A stretch of 64,000 nucleotides of DNA, taken from positions 16,044,967-16,108,966 of the forward strand of contig CM030706.1 of assembly GCA_017979445.1 (NCBI GenBank), in the 5' to 3' direction. Source of the stretch: Akebia trifoliata (lineage: Eukaryota > Streptophyta > Magnoliopsida > Ranunculales > Lardizabalaceae). Position 1 is the stretch's first letter. Each line of letters opens with the position of its first letter. Below are positions 46,508 to 58,390 of this stretch, one piece after another. A program made the translations under genes and the position numbers. Below the pieces are notes generated by a model. That model was not told the origin of the DNA, ran no database searches, and saw nothing but the letters and a program-made list of their open reading frames with translations.

Positions 46508-48500
46508 GGCTCCGTACGAAGAAAAACAACAAGCAGAATATTCTGGTTCACGAAAAGCTACTCGAGATCCACCACAGGGGTTTGTTGCTTCGCTTTCTGT
46601 TCAACAACTGTTAGTAATGATTACTGACACCATTCGTGCTCAGTATGGGGGCATGCCACAGTCCTTATTGGTCTACTCCAAACCCTACACTCAACGCATT
46701 GAACAAATATGTCTTCCTACAGGATATCAACCATCAAAATTCCAACAGTTCGAAGGAAATGGCAATCCAAAACAGCATATTGCTCACTTCATCGAAACTT
46801 GCAACAACGCCGGTACATTCTGTGATTTCATGGTGAAACAATTCGTTCGCTCCCTCTGAGGCAATGCATTCGATTGGTACACTGACTTGGAATCCAACTC
46901 AATAAATAGTTGGGATCAACTTGAAAGAGTGTTCCTCGGTCACTTCTACAGCACTAGAAGAATAGTGAGTATGGTGGAACTCGCCGTCGTCAAACAAAGG
47001 AAGGATGAACCGGTTATCGAGTACATCAAGCAATGGAGAAATCTTTCCCTCAACTGTATGGATCGACTCTCTCAATCTTTTGCTATCGAGATGTGTGTTC
47101 AAGGGATGCACTGGCAACTCCTTTACATCTTGAAAGGAATTAAGCCATACACTTTCGAAGAGCTAGCTACTCGAGCTCATAACATGGAGCAAAGTATAAC
47201 TGTGCATCAGACTCCATGACTAAGCGAATCTCGAAGGCAAGAAAAGAAGGATGGCAAGTCCTTCGAAACTAAAAAAGTCTTATCTACCATCACCAGCCAA
47301 CCTGTCAAGATCACAAGTAAGAGAAGAGAAGATCAGCCAAAAACTGATTCAATACTGGAAAAAGAAAAGATTGGAAAACCCTCAAAGAACTTGAGACGAA
47401 GGAATACCTTTTTCTTGATGCTGATATTTTGGACATGTTTGAAGAGCTATTGAAATTAAAGCTCATCGAATTTCTAGTACCCAAATGACCCGAAGAAGTA
47501 GATCGCGACAATGATTCGAGGTATTGTCGTTATCATAGGGTGATTAGTCACTCGATTGAAAAATGCTTCGTCTTCAAAGAGAAAATCATGGATTTGACAC
47601 GTCAAGGGAAAATTGAACTTTACTGTGTCGAAAATGTTACTACTTCCAACATGACATCTGTCTCCTTTGGATCTTTTGATCCAATATTCTTGGCAAGTCA
47701 GTATGTAACACAGATTCCATCTTCTCAAATCCCAAAAGTTCTACCTCAACTACCACAACCCATGTCCATACATTCTGAGGTTGAAAAAGCCTATCCCACG
47801 CTGGGGGCAAGGCCAAATCAAATAAAGATCATCATATTACCCACTTCAAATCAACAATCTCATCCGACTTCAAATTCAAAGTTGAGTATCTCACTTTCTA
47901 CTTCAGTTGATGACGAAGGGTGGACAGTTGTTACTCATCGAAAAAGACGTCCTATATACGTGCCGATTCTGTTTACTTCAAAGCCAAAGAGAAAAAGAAG
48001 AAAGTCAAAACCAAATACAAGATCGAAGAAATGAAAGAGGACAACAAAGAATAAGGCTTTCCGAGTTTCGCCCGTAGACTCTGAAGACATCCTTCAACAA
48101 CCTCCCCGTGTGTCGGTTACTCTTTTAGAATTCTTACTAAGGAAGCTCTTAAAGGAAGCCTGCACGGTTCATGTCACCAAGTGGAAGCGGAGGTGCTAGA
48201 AGATGATACCGATAGTAGATCAGAAGAACATCTTACTACTTCCAATGATGGAGATCAAAAACTTGAGAAAGACAATATCACTTCGAAAATGAAAAATTTG
48301 CAGGTTGACTTGGATTTCTCCAATGAACTCCAAAAGGTTCAGTATGCTTCAAAGCAAAGCTCAACTGAATCAAAGTAGGAAGTTCAACCCAACATTGATC
48401 CATGAGAAGATGGTCTGTGCATGGCTACAATCACCTTCACTAATGAGGATCTCTAATTGGGGTTTCGACCTCCTAATAGGCCTCTTTATGGTATAATTTA
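46508..48500 (+). pseudogene. gag of element E, capsid part and spacer
   Basis: The frame from APYEEKQQAEYSGSRKATRD runs through GYQPSKFQQFEGNGNPKQHI, breaks at one TGA (46857, CGA in relatives), then [20 protein letters not shown] and [20 protein letters not shown] to 47219: a Retrotrans_gag capsid core. 47540-48031 (HSIEKCFVFKEKI) is the spacer that replaces a zinc knuckle in this group and ends in a very basic stretch. Stops separate the parts. Confidence 0.8.
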
Positions 48501-48519
48501 TGTGAGGAAAACTAAAATT

Positions 48520-48923
48520 CAATCCTCCTGGATTGTGGCTCTGCGGTCAACATCATGCCAATTCGTACTATGAAACAAGTTGGCATCTCATCGAATCAAC
48601 TTGCTCGTAGTAAGTTGATGATTCAAGGTTTCAACTTAGGAGGTCAAAAAGCGATCGGCATGATAAGAGTCAAGCTCTCTATTGCAGATTTGGAGTCAAC
48701 AACGCTCTTTCATGTGATTGATTGTAAAACTTTATATCACTTGCTTATCGGCCGACCGTGGCTGCATGAAACTAGGGTAGTACCATCCACATTACATCAA
48801 TGCTTCAAGTATTACCAAGATGGTGTGCAGAAACGTGTAATAGCCGAAGATCAACCGTTTGACAAGGCAAAAACTTATTTTACATATACGAAATTTTATT
48901 TTAAAGGTGACGTCATTCAATAA
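48520..48923 (+). pseudogene. Aspartic protease region of element E
   Basis: Reads ILLDCGSAVNIMPIRTMKQV with the catalytic Asp in a DCGSA variant of the DTG/DSG motif, then GQKAIGMIRVKLSIADL and HLLIGRPWLHETRVVPSTLH, the ILGRPWLH-type end. The open piece begins at 48555 because of an upstream stop/shift. Cys in place of Ser/Thr is seen in some Tat proteases, so activity cannot be judged. Confidence 0.75.
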
Positions 48924-48987
48924 GCACTTCCAGTTTTGATACCTCCTTCTAGTAAGCAAAAACCCTACAAAGAAAATCATATTATGA

Positions 48988-49776
48988 ATGATGCCGAGGA
49001 GATTTTTCCTGGTCCTTCGCTTCAGAAAGAACGAAGTAAGAAACAAGAACCAGAAACTCGATAGATCAAGGTGGGTAAATCAATGGTGGACGCGTCATCC
49101 ACAATCGTGTTGCCAACCCCAATGCTTCGTTACATGCCGCAATCGAGACGGAAGCCAGGACAATCACTTTTCGAAGAGATTTCTTCAAAGACCAAGCCTT
49201 TCTGTCTCTAAAATTGAATTGGAGACGTTAAAAAAAGAGTTAACCTTTCCGGTTATACCTCTCCAAAAATCTTACATAGTAAGGACACCCATGGAAAATG
49301 TTGTCCCAACTGCGTCAATTGCGAAGAACCATGAAGACAACCTCACAAAAGTAGAGTCCAAAAGTTGGTTCGGTCCTAAAACTTCAAAGTTATTCAAGAT
49401 TGCCGGTTATGGAAAAGGTGAACCTGTGCGATTGGGTGAACTACCACAAACTGATCAAATTCATGGTTTAACTGCAACACAAATCAAACTCGTTCAAACT
49501 GGAGAAAGAGTTTCATTCACACTAGTAGAGCTAGGGTATACGCCAGAGGCTCTGATCAAAATTTCTAAGATGAAGACGGCTTCTTCACAACATACTATAG
49601 TAGAAGTCATCGATGAGTTTGTAAAAAGTACACCAATTTCACGAACATTGATCTTTAATCGAATTGGTGACCACATCTCGACCACGTCGATATTTGATCG
49701 ATTGGGTACTTTAGATGATCATCATGATATACAAATTCATGAACCTCGTGCGTCTGCTCTATTTAGACTTGGTTAG
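48988..49776 (+). pseudogene. Protease-RT linker of element E
   Basis: 262 codons open, no catalytic motif. Contains KSWFGPKTSKLFKIAGYGKG and SIFDRLGTLDDHHDIQIHEP, elements of the long pro-RT linker in Tat pol. Ends at a TAG; the next frame continues to RT. Confidence 0.6.
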
Positions 49777-49860
49777 AATGTTGGAGTAAAAATACGAAGA
49801 GAATCGCGATGTCGACCTAAGCAAAGAAATAAATATGTAGAGCCTAAAGATAGTAGTGGC

Positions 49861-51219
49861 TTGTATAGCACTATTCCATCTCGCATGAAACGACAAGTAG
49901 CTTTAGAGTTCTCGATATCAGATGCATTGGTTGTGAAGCGATGCACCAACATCCTCACAAACCAAACGAGTAACAGCCGAGCTTTAACTATTGGAACAAA
50001 CAATTCTGAAGATGTCATTTCGGTAAATCATATTACCATTGAGAAATTCCTTGAAGAAGATTCTACGTCGTCAGATGAAGAACTCAAAAATGCTCCACCT
50101 GTCTTTGAAGAAGGCGGACAAGCCACTGTCGACGACTTGAAAGAAATAAATCTTGGGACAGTTGACGAACCACGACCTACGTTCGTCAGCACTCTTCTAA
50201 ACCAGCATGAAGAATCTGAGTATCTTAAGATGCTACAAGAGTACAAAGATGTATTTACTTGGACTTACAAAGAAATGCCCGGACATGACCCAAAGATCGC
50301 TGTTCATCAACTCGCAATTAAACGCGGAGTTCGCCTAATAAAACGGGCACAACGTCGTTTTCGGCTAGAGTTGATACCACAGATTGAGACAGAGGTCAAC
50401 AAGTTGATAGAAGCTAGCTTCATTCGAGAAATAAAGTATCCAACCTGGATTTCCAACATAGTTCTGGTAAGAAAGAAGAATGGACAGATTCGAGTATGTG
50501 TCGATTTTCACGATTTGAATAATGCATGTCCAAAAGACGATTTTCTGCTCCTAATCATAGAACTTATGGTTGATGCGACTACGGGACATGAAGCTTTGTC
50601 TTTCATGGATAGTTCTTCTGGTTACAATCAAATTCGAATGTCGCCAAAAAACGAGGAGCTTACAGCCTTTCGTACCCCAAAAGGTATATATTGTTACAAA
50701 GTTATGCCTTTTGGACTTAAGAATACTGGTGCCACTTATCAGCGAGCTATGCAGAAAATCTTTGATGACATGCTACATGACAAAGTGGAATGTTACGTTG
50801 ATGACCTAGTAGTAAAGTCTAAGAAAAGAGAAGATCACTTACAACATCTACGTGATACCTTCGATAGATTACGACGGTACCAACTCAAGATGAATCTATT
50901 AAAATGCACTTTTGGAGTTACCTCGGATAAATTTTTGGGATTCGTGGTTCGGCATCGCGGTATTGAAATCGATCGAAACAAGATTAAAGCCATTCAAAAG
51001 ATGCCGGCACCAAAGAACATTCATGAACTCAAAAGTCTACAAGGTCGACTTGCTTACATTTGTAGGTTCATTTCAAACTTAGCTGGGCATTGTCATCCCC
51101 TTAGTCAATTAATGAAGAAAGATACGTCATTTGAATGGGATGAAGCTTGTGAGAATGCTCTGAAAAACATTAAGGAATATCTTCTCAAGCCTCCTGTTCT
51201 TTCTGCAACAATTCCTTGA
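49861..51219 (+). pseudogene. Reverse transcriptase of element E, long open frame
   Basis: 452 codons without a stop. Has the fingers PTWISNIVLVRKKNGQIRVC, VDFHDLNNACPKDDF, palm SSGYNQIRM, YKVMPFGLKNTGATYQRAMQ, the catalytic YVDDLVVKS, primer-grip KMNLLKCTFGV and FLGFVVRHRGIEID, connected to the RNase H start SFEWDEACENALKNIK. All expected Asp residues are visible. No proper start: it would be part of a Gag-Pol polyprotein whose upstream frame is now broken. Confidence 0.85.
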
Positions 51220-51237
51220 AAAGCCACTGATTCTCTA

Positions 51238-51590
51238 TATTAGTGTACAAGAAATGTCACTAGGAGCATTCTTGGCTCAAGAAAATGATGAAGGAAAAGA
51301 AGGTGCACTTTACTACTTGAGTCGAACTCTTGTTGGAGCAGAAGTAAATTATTCACCTATCGAGAAGACATGTTTAGCGCTCTCCGGCATTACATATTAT
51401 CGCACACAATCCGACTCACTAAGCGAGCTAATCCACTCAAGTACATCATGACAAAGCCAGTCTTGTCGGGAAGACTAGCTAAATGGGCCCTTCTCTTAGC
51501 AGAATTCGAGATTATTTACATCCTTCAAAAGACTGTAAAAGGGCAAACGTTAGCCGACTTTCTTGCTGATCATCTTATTCCAGCTGAATG
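51238..51590 (+). pseudogene. First RNase H of element E
   Basis: LGAFLAQENDEGKEGALYYL, then SRTLVGAEVNYSPIEKTCLA in one frame, and LKYIMTKPVLSGRLAKWALL, KGQTLADFLADH in another: the Gypsy RNase H and its tether, split by a frameshift near 51400. Confidence 0.75.
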
Positions 51591-51629
51591 AAATTGTCTC
51601 ACAACTTGCCTAATGAAGAAGTATTCTCT

Positions 51630-52015
51630 ATTAATGTGTTTCCATCTTGGAGAATATTCTTTGATGGCGCAGCTAGAAGAGATGGAGAGGGGCAGGTGTA
51701 ATTTCTATCACCCCACAAAATGAGGTATTGCCATTTTCATTTGCTTTGGCGAAATTATGTTCAAACAATGTTTGAGAATACCAATCTTTGATCATTGGTT
51801 TAGAACTCGGGCTAGAGATGAAGTTACACCAACTCTATGTGTATGGGGACTCACAACTTGTCATTAACCAACTCTCAACAGAGTATGACGTTCGAAAACA
51901 TGAGTTACTGCCTTATCACTACTATGTTGTACAACTTGTAAGCCAATTCGAAGACGTCATCATTAGCATATATCAAGAGTTGAAAACAAGCAGGCTGACG
52001 CTTTAGCTAGTCTTA
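51630..52015 (+). pseudogene. Second (aRNH-type) RNase H of element E
   Basis: SWRIFFDGAARRDG begins it (first catalytic Asp in FDGA), followed after shifts by YQSLIIGLELGLEMKLHQLY, VYGDSQLVINQLSTEY (Glu lost or shifted, Asp in GDSQ). Presence of this extra domain after the first RNase H is the marker of the Tat branch. Confidence 0.75.
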
Positions 52016-52149
52016 CTACAAGTCTGGCTATGCTAGAAGAAGAGACAATGAATATCCCTATCTGCTATAGGTGGGTACTACCTCTTTTGATAGATGAAAA
52101 TTGTGAGTCTCATGAAGCAAACACCGTCGAAATAGTCGAAGTCAAAGAT

Positions 52150-53393
52150 TAGAGACAACCAATTATTGACTATCTACAGCATGGGAAGCTGCCAGACGAT
52201 CTAAAGCACAAAATCGAATTACGTCGTAGGGCACCTCGATTTTTATATTTCATCGATAAGTTATATCGTCGTTTTTTTGATGATATCTTAATGAGATGTC
52301 GTGGAGATGATGATATCCGAGATGTTTTAAAAGAAGTACACTTTGGAGTGTGCGGTTCACATAGTCAGGGCTGAAACTCCATCATAGTCTGAAGAGGATG
52401 GGATTTTACTGGCCTACTATGGTGAAAGGTTCTTTAAATCATGCAAAAAGGTGTAAAGCTTGCCAATTTCATGGGGATTACATTCGTCAACCACCGGAGC
52501 CATTACATCTTACAATCGCATCTTGACCATTTGACGGGTGGGGATTTGATGTCGTTGGACTACTTCCAAAATCTTCAAGGCAACATCTCTATATCCTCAC
52601 CGCAACAGATTACTTTTCTAAGTGGGCTGAAGCAGTTCCCCTTCAAGAGGTCAAGAAAGAAACGGTAGTCGACTTCATAAAAAATAATATCGTCTTCCAT
52701 TACGGCATTCCACGATATATCATGACAGATAATGAAAAAACTTTTAGCAATAAGCTTATGGATCAATTCTGCATGAAATTTAATATTAAACAGAGATGTT
52801 CTACAATGTACAACGCTGCAGCAAATAGTCTTGCCGAAGTCTTCAACAAAACTCTTTGCAAGCTTCTTGAGAAGGTTGTCTCAAAATCGAAAAAAAATTG
52901 GCATGAACGAATTGGGGAAGCACTATGGGCATATAGAACCTCGTATCGCACCCCCACACAAGCCACGCCTTATTCATTGGTTTATGGAGTTGAAGCTGTT
53001 CTCCCTTTGGAACGTCAGATACCTTTCCTAAAGATTGCGATCCAAGAAGGTCTAACCTACGATGAGAATGCCGAGTTACGTCTGGCTGAACTTGAAGCGT
53101 TGGATGAAACGAGATTGGAAGCACAACAACAACTAGAGTGTTACCAAGCCCGCCTGTCATGTGCATTCAATAAGAAAGTTCGACCACGTTCTTTTCAAGT
53201 TGGAGATTTAGTTCTCGCTGTACAACGACCAATCATCCTCTCACACCGTTCTGGAAAGAAGTTTCATCCAAAATGGGATGGGCCTTATGTAGTGAAAGAA
53301 GTATACACTAATGGTGCATACCTTCTTGTAATACTAGAAGGATTACGTCTTGGTCTAATTAACGGCAAATTCCTCAAAAGATACTATGCTTAA
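52150..53393 (+). pseudogene. Integrase of element E
   Basis: An H2C2 zinc region (LKEVHFGVCGSH, then RCKACQFHGDY) in broken frames to 52490, then the catalytic core: FDGWGFDVVGLLPKSSRQHL (first Asp), TDNEKTF (second), AEVFNKTLCKLLEKVVSKSK (Glu region). The 52722-53390 frame is open to FLKRYYA with the C-terminal FQVGDLVLAVQRP and WDGPYVVKEV motifs. No chromodomain, as expected for Tat. Confidence 0.85.
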
Positions 53394-53403
53394 AAGAATG
53401 TTT

Positions 53404-53530
53404 CTCCTCGGCACGAGCCTAAGCTGTTTGACAATGCTCCCCAGCACGAGCCTAAACTGTTTGACAATACTCATTATCGTACGAGTTTAAACTACATGAT
53501 ACTCTTGACCCGCATGAGTTAAAACTGTGA
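53404..53530 (+). repeat. Short direct repeats after the integrase of E
   Basis: Three to four ~40-bp units beginning ctcctcggcacgagcctaa; close relatives occur at 16378-16470. The following 'ccgagagggctatctaggcaaaac' block is also typical for the region behind integrase in this branch. Confidence 0.75.
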
Positions 53531-53779
53531 ACGATAAAAAAAAAAAAAAGAATTTGAGCTCGCTAGATTGAAAGCCCGAGAGGGCTATCTAGGCAAAACT
53601 TAGAGCATTATCTATCTGAACTACGTTATGGTTTGATCCCATTTTTGGGTACGTAGGCAGCCTGTAAAGTTACTTCAAGTTCAACAATATCAACAAAAAA
53701 TAATATACTCGTATAAGGAAAGAAGGGAATTTTATTAATTTCGAACGAAATAAACAATGTTATAATTTCCTAAGTCCTA

Positions 53780-56700
53780 TACAATGAAAAAATGAATAAA
53801 TAAATAAATAAAGCTTAATATAAAGAAGTAATGTTCCAAAACTTTTTCTTCAAAGACTTCTCTCTGCTTCACAAACAGCTATTTCATCATCATCAATGAT
53901 TGGAGCATTAGATAGGCGAGTTCACTCCGCTTCAATAGTAAGTAGAGCCTCCTCTTCTTCCTGAACTTGAGTACTAAGAGACTCTTTAGAAGCAGCGACT
54001 TGTGATAGCATTTCTCTGATCTGAGTCAATTCGATTTCTAACTCAGCTTCTCATTAAGTTAGTTCAACTTCTTTTTCTTTAACTTCAATCAGTTGTGTAC
54101 ATAAACTATCCACTGATTGACGTTTTAGCTGAGCTTCCTGATCTAAGACGGATAACTGAAGATCCCTATCATCTGCTGACAAAGATGATAAAGCCTTCTC
54201 TCATCTTGAAAGATACGCCTCTACTCTAGCTATAAGTGATTCGAAGAAATTTACAAAAGGCATATGATCAGTTCTTAAAGCATCCTTGAGAGAAGAGACG
54301 ATGGCAGGCATATGAAGAGATTGCCATTCTCTTAGGTTGGAAAAATCAATATTGAGCATCAACTCGACTCTAGATCGAAGGAATTCATCACGAGCTCTAT
54401 GTAATGCTTGTTGAACGCATAAGTCGATGTCACTATCATGTAAGGAAGCTTGTCGAGTTTGGGTAGAAATAGTAAGCATTTCACGCGACTTCGGAGCAAT
54501 CACAGATGAATCAACTAACTTATTAGAAGTAGGTAACGCCAATGCGATAAGAGTTGTATGTGTAGTTGAAGTTGATGGAGTGCCATGAGAATTTTGACGA
54601 GGACATGAAGAAACCTCGTCCCCATCACTCTTTGAAGGGTCTTCAGTATCAACCAATTTCGAAATCCCCCTACTAAGATGACTGACATTCCAAACATCTC
54701 CCATACCCGAGAAGTAAGGGAGGACTACAAAATCCTCTAAGGCGAACAAATCGACAATGGAGTGCATATCGGTTGATGATTCTGCGAGAACGATTAAATC
54801 ACAAAGAATTAGGTATATATATATACATAAGAAACGTGAAATTTTCAACAAAGAAAAAGTATGTAAAATTACCTCTCCTAGGAAACACATTATTCTCAAC
54901 TTCAGCTTCTTGCCTATCCAGAGTCACACTCGTATCTTTAGGCTCAGTCTGAACAACAGGCTTCAAAAAATCTATGGGACTTGATCTATGAACAACTTGT
55001 TCTATATCTACCCCAAGAATATTGGCCTGCTCCATTTGAGTAGTCGCTAGAGTTGGCAGTATTTTTTTGAAATGCAATTTCAATATAGTCTCCGCAATGA
55101 CATTCTGCGTTTCATCAATTCGCGTATGTTCTATTCTTCTTTTTCGAGAAGGTTTTTGCATGGCAAGCAAACTACGACGTGTCTCACGGTCTTCAGCTCC
55201 TTTTCTTTCATCAAAATTAAAGTTCGGAATGGAGACACTATCTTCAAGAAGACGGAAATCAAGGGCATTCGAAGTGAGGCACTACGTCTTGAACCCACCA
55301 ATCCCTATAACTCTTATCAAATTGCCGATTCATGTCTTGTACTTTTGGAGGAATAAAAAAGTTGACTCGACTTTTAGTCTGAGTCAAAAACAACCATAAA
55401 CTGTATAACTCTATCCCATCCACGGATCTTGTGAAAAGAATTGGAGTTCCAGGGATACATTAACGAAAGCCTTGTTGACGAGCAAACCTATGAGGGCTAT
55501 ACATTTCCACCTCATAAACATTACCATATCGAAACATAACAAATCCAGGACGACAGCTTATCATGGAAGCTTGAACTTCAGAAGGATCATCACCATCATC
55601 AGTCCGTATCCTTCTATAACCTTTTGGTGGCCAAATCTCCTTAGGATGCCATTTAAAATCACTAGAATCCATGGTGATGATCAGATCTCTCGCATCTTTA
55701 GCACTATCTTCCCAATAAAAGTATGTGTTAGAAACACCAGCTGTGCGAACCAAATACGGAGGTCCAAAGTCAGCATCAACGCTACCAAATACTCCCCGAG
55801 GAAAATGAAGTCCAACCCACCCAAACAAGTAATGAAGGGGGCAATAACTCGTGGAAGCACCTACAACCTTCTGTGTTTTCATGCCCCAATAGGTCTGAGT
55901 TAGAACTTTGTACAAACAACATAGAAGTAGAGGTACCAAGCTGAACGTAGTACCTCGAGCCATCAATGCTGCTACCTTGAAAGTACCTGGACGAATAACA
56001 TCACCATTCTCACAAGGGAAAACAAAACGACATAACCACAAGGAGAGATATGCAGCTGTCATAACTTCATCTTCAACATTCTGATTTGTAAGAAAATCGA
56101 GCCTTATAAATGGATTTTCTCCCTCTTTACGACCTCATTTTGCCAATGTAACTCGAGAGGAAAAAGGTCTTCGTAATTTTATTCTGGGATACTGACGGCC
56201 ACTACGATCAAAGTAAAATGATTTTGCCCTTTCTTTGTACTCTACCATCAAACGAGGATTAGAAATTTGTTCGGCTTTGGTATACCAGAAATCAAGCTAT
56301 TCACTATGGCTAACACAATCACTTCCTTTTTCAAAAATCAGTAAAGCATATGCCTTGAACAGATACTGACAAGAAAGGAGAAGCTTTGGAACACCGTTGC
56401 AACCCATGAGTTCATCGAAACTAGGCACCACTTCTTCATAATACTCACCCGTGATAGAAAGCTCAGAAATCTTTTGCATTTCCCATAAAGAAATGACAAC
56501 TTCCCCACAACCCATCACAAAAGTGTTAGTCTCGGGAGATCAAAACTCACATAAAGCCCGATACATGCCGTTGGGATGATTGTACTCCTTACTAGCTACA
56601 AATATAACTTTATCAAGGAAAGTTGTCGACTTTTTGCTCTATAGTTTATGGCTCACATCCAAACTCCAGTCCTAAAAACTACTGAGATATCGAATGTCAC

Positions 56701-57138
56701 CTCGAGGTTCAATATCTGAACCCCATCGAGTAGAACGTTGCATGATTTTCTGTGCCAAAATAGCCTGTGGACAATTACGAGCTTGGTCATGATGTGGAGG
56801 ATGACATAAAGATGGCTGACGCTCTGTATCAATCTCATCTCCAGTTAGTAAGTCAGTTGTTGGAGGATATTTACTTAAATCTGTCATATCAAGTGATGTG
56901 TCCCTTTCTGTATCCTACGCCTTCAAAGGACCGGTTATCGGTGTGTGCACAACAAGCTTCAGCTCTACAGATGAAATGTTTCCTCCTCTTAAATGACCAA
57001 TATCATAACATGGGGAAAATAAAGTCATTTTCCCTTTTGAGAAGGATCTGCAGGATTATCTACCCAACCTTCACGCGGTAAGTTCTGTTTAGAACGGTTT
57101 TTATTCCTTGAACATTTCGAAAGAATGTCTCTAGCCAT
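53780..57138 (-). pseudogene. Antisense gene of element E: plant mobile domain (PMD)-like protein
   Basis: Minus strand, opposite to E's polyprotein. Start MARDILSKCSRNKNRSKQNL at 57138. The core at 56518-55460 holds EVVISLWEMQKISEL, GCNGVPKLLLSCQYLF, then YLSLWLCRFVFPCENGDVIR, PGTFKVAALMARGTTFSLVP and VGLHFPRGVFGSVDADF: the order I associate with the plant mobile domain ('aminotransferase-like'). The 3' part (54899-53780) encodes a Ser/Thr-rich segment and a helical tail (AYLSR...). A GT-AG intron is visible at 54782-54872. Several stops and shifts, so likely a decayed gene. Role unknown: host PMD proteins act in silencing or RNA-linked complexes; retrotransposon copies are presumably captured. 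Confidence 0.7.
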
Positions 57139-57269
57139 CTCTGTGAAAAAAAAAGAAATCAAATATACTTATTCAAAAAATAAATAAATAAATAAATAAC
57201 AATGTCTCATTAAGTACTAGGGTCACATTGATTAGAGATATAAATAAAAAAAATCATCATACTCAATAA

Positions 57270-58390
57270 TGATCTAGCGCTAGAGTTTGGCCACCTGACT
57301 GTATAAATAATTCGTCGCATGGTTCTTTTATCCAGTTAACGTTTGTCAGCCAATTGACGTTGTGTACTCTTAAGCACTACTGATAAACAATTGCTTTAGA
57401 GATTGGCCAACTAGCTGGACAAATAGTTTGTCGCATGATTTTTTCTAGTCAGTTGACGTTGTGATGCTGCTAGTCAGTTGACGTTGTCCACTCCTAAGCA
57501 CTACTGATAAACAATTACTTTAGAGATTGGCCAACTAGCTAGACAAATAGTTCATCGCATGGTTTCTTTTTAACCAGTTGACGTTTGTCAGCAAGTTGAC
57601 ATTGTGATGCTGCTAACCAGTTGACGTTTGTCAATCGTTTTCCACTCCTAAGCACTACTGATAAACAGTTGATTTAGAAGTTGGCGAACTAGCTGGACAA
57701 ATACATTGTCGCATGGTTCTTCTGCACATACAAATTTTGCATCCTGTAATTCTTTTAGCCAGTTGACATTTTTCAGCCAGTTAACATCATCCACTCCTAA
57801 GCGTTACTAATAAACAGTTACTTTAGAGGTTAGCCAACTAGCTGGATAAATAGTTCGTCGCATGGATCTTCTACGTGCATACAGCTTGCGTACAGCAATT
57901 CTTTTAGCCAGTTGATGTCATCTACTCCTAAGCATTATTGATAAACAGTTTCTTTAGAGGTTAGTCAACTAACTGGACAAATAGTTCGTCACATGGATTT
58001 TCTATGTGTATAAATCTTGCATCCTGTGATTCTATTAGCCAGTTGACGTTTGTCAATCAGTTGACATTGTCCACTCTTAAGCATTACTGATAAACAGTTG
58101 CTTTAAAGATTGGCCAACTATCTGGATAAATTGTTTGTCGCATGGTGCTTCTGCATATACAAATCTTTCGCCATTTGATTCTTCTAGCCAGTTGACGTTT
58201 GTCAGTCAGTTGACGATGTCCACTCCTAAACACTACAGATGAACAGCTGCTTTAGAGATTGGCCAAGTGGCTGGACAAATAGTTCGTCGCATGATTATTT
58301 TACGTGTACATCTTTTCATCACGCAACACTTTCGACAATTTAACATTATCCACCGTTAAAAAGACTAACAGATAAATGCTCAAGAAATTG
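57270..58390. repeat. Tandem repeat array, unit about 125-152 bp, seven or more copies
   Basis: The phrase 'actactgataaacaattgctttagagattggccaac' recurs near 57376, 57500, 57654, 57803, 57933, 58082 and 58232, with partial units at both ends. Each also carries 'agctggacaaatagttcgtcgcatgg' and 'ccagttgacgttgtcc'. Unit length alternates because some lack a ~25-bp block (the part reading like 'ttctgcacatacaaattttgca'). Lies in the 3' non-coding part of E, beside the antisense gene's 5' end. Confidence 0.9.

Noticed and set aside
46899..53166. Open frames on the minus strand opposite gag, RT and integrase of element E
   Set aside because: They mirror codon bias of the sense polyprotein, have no recognisable domain and lack splice or start context.
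57270..58390. CRISPR-like repeat-spacer structure
   Set aside because: Units are contiguous, diverged and 125-152 bp long, without unique spacers; it is a plant satellite-type array.
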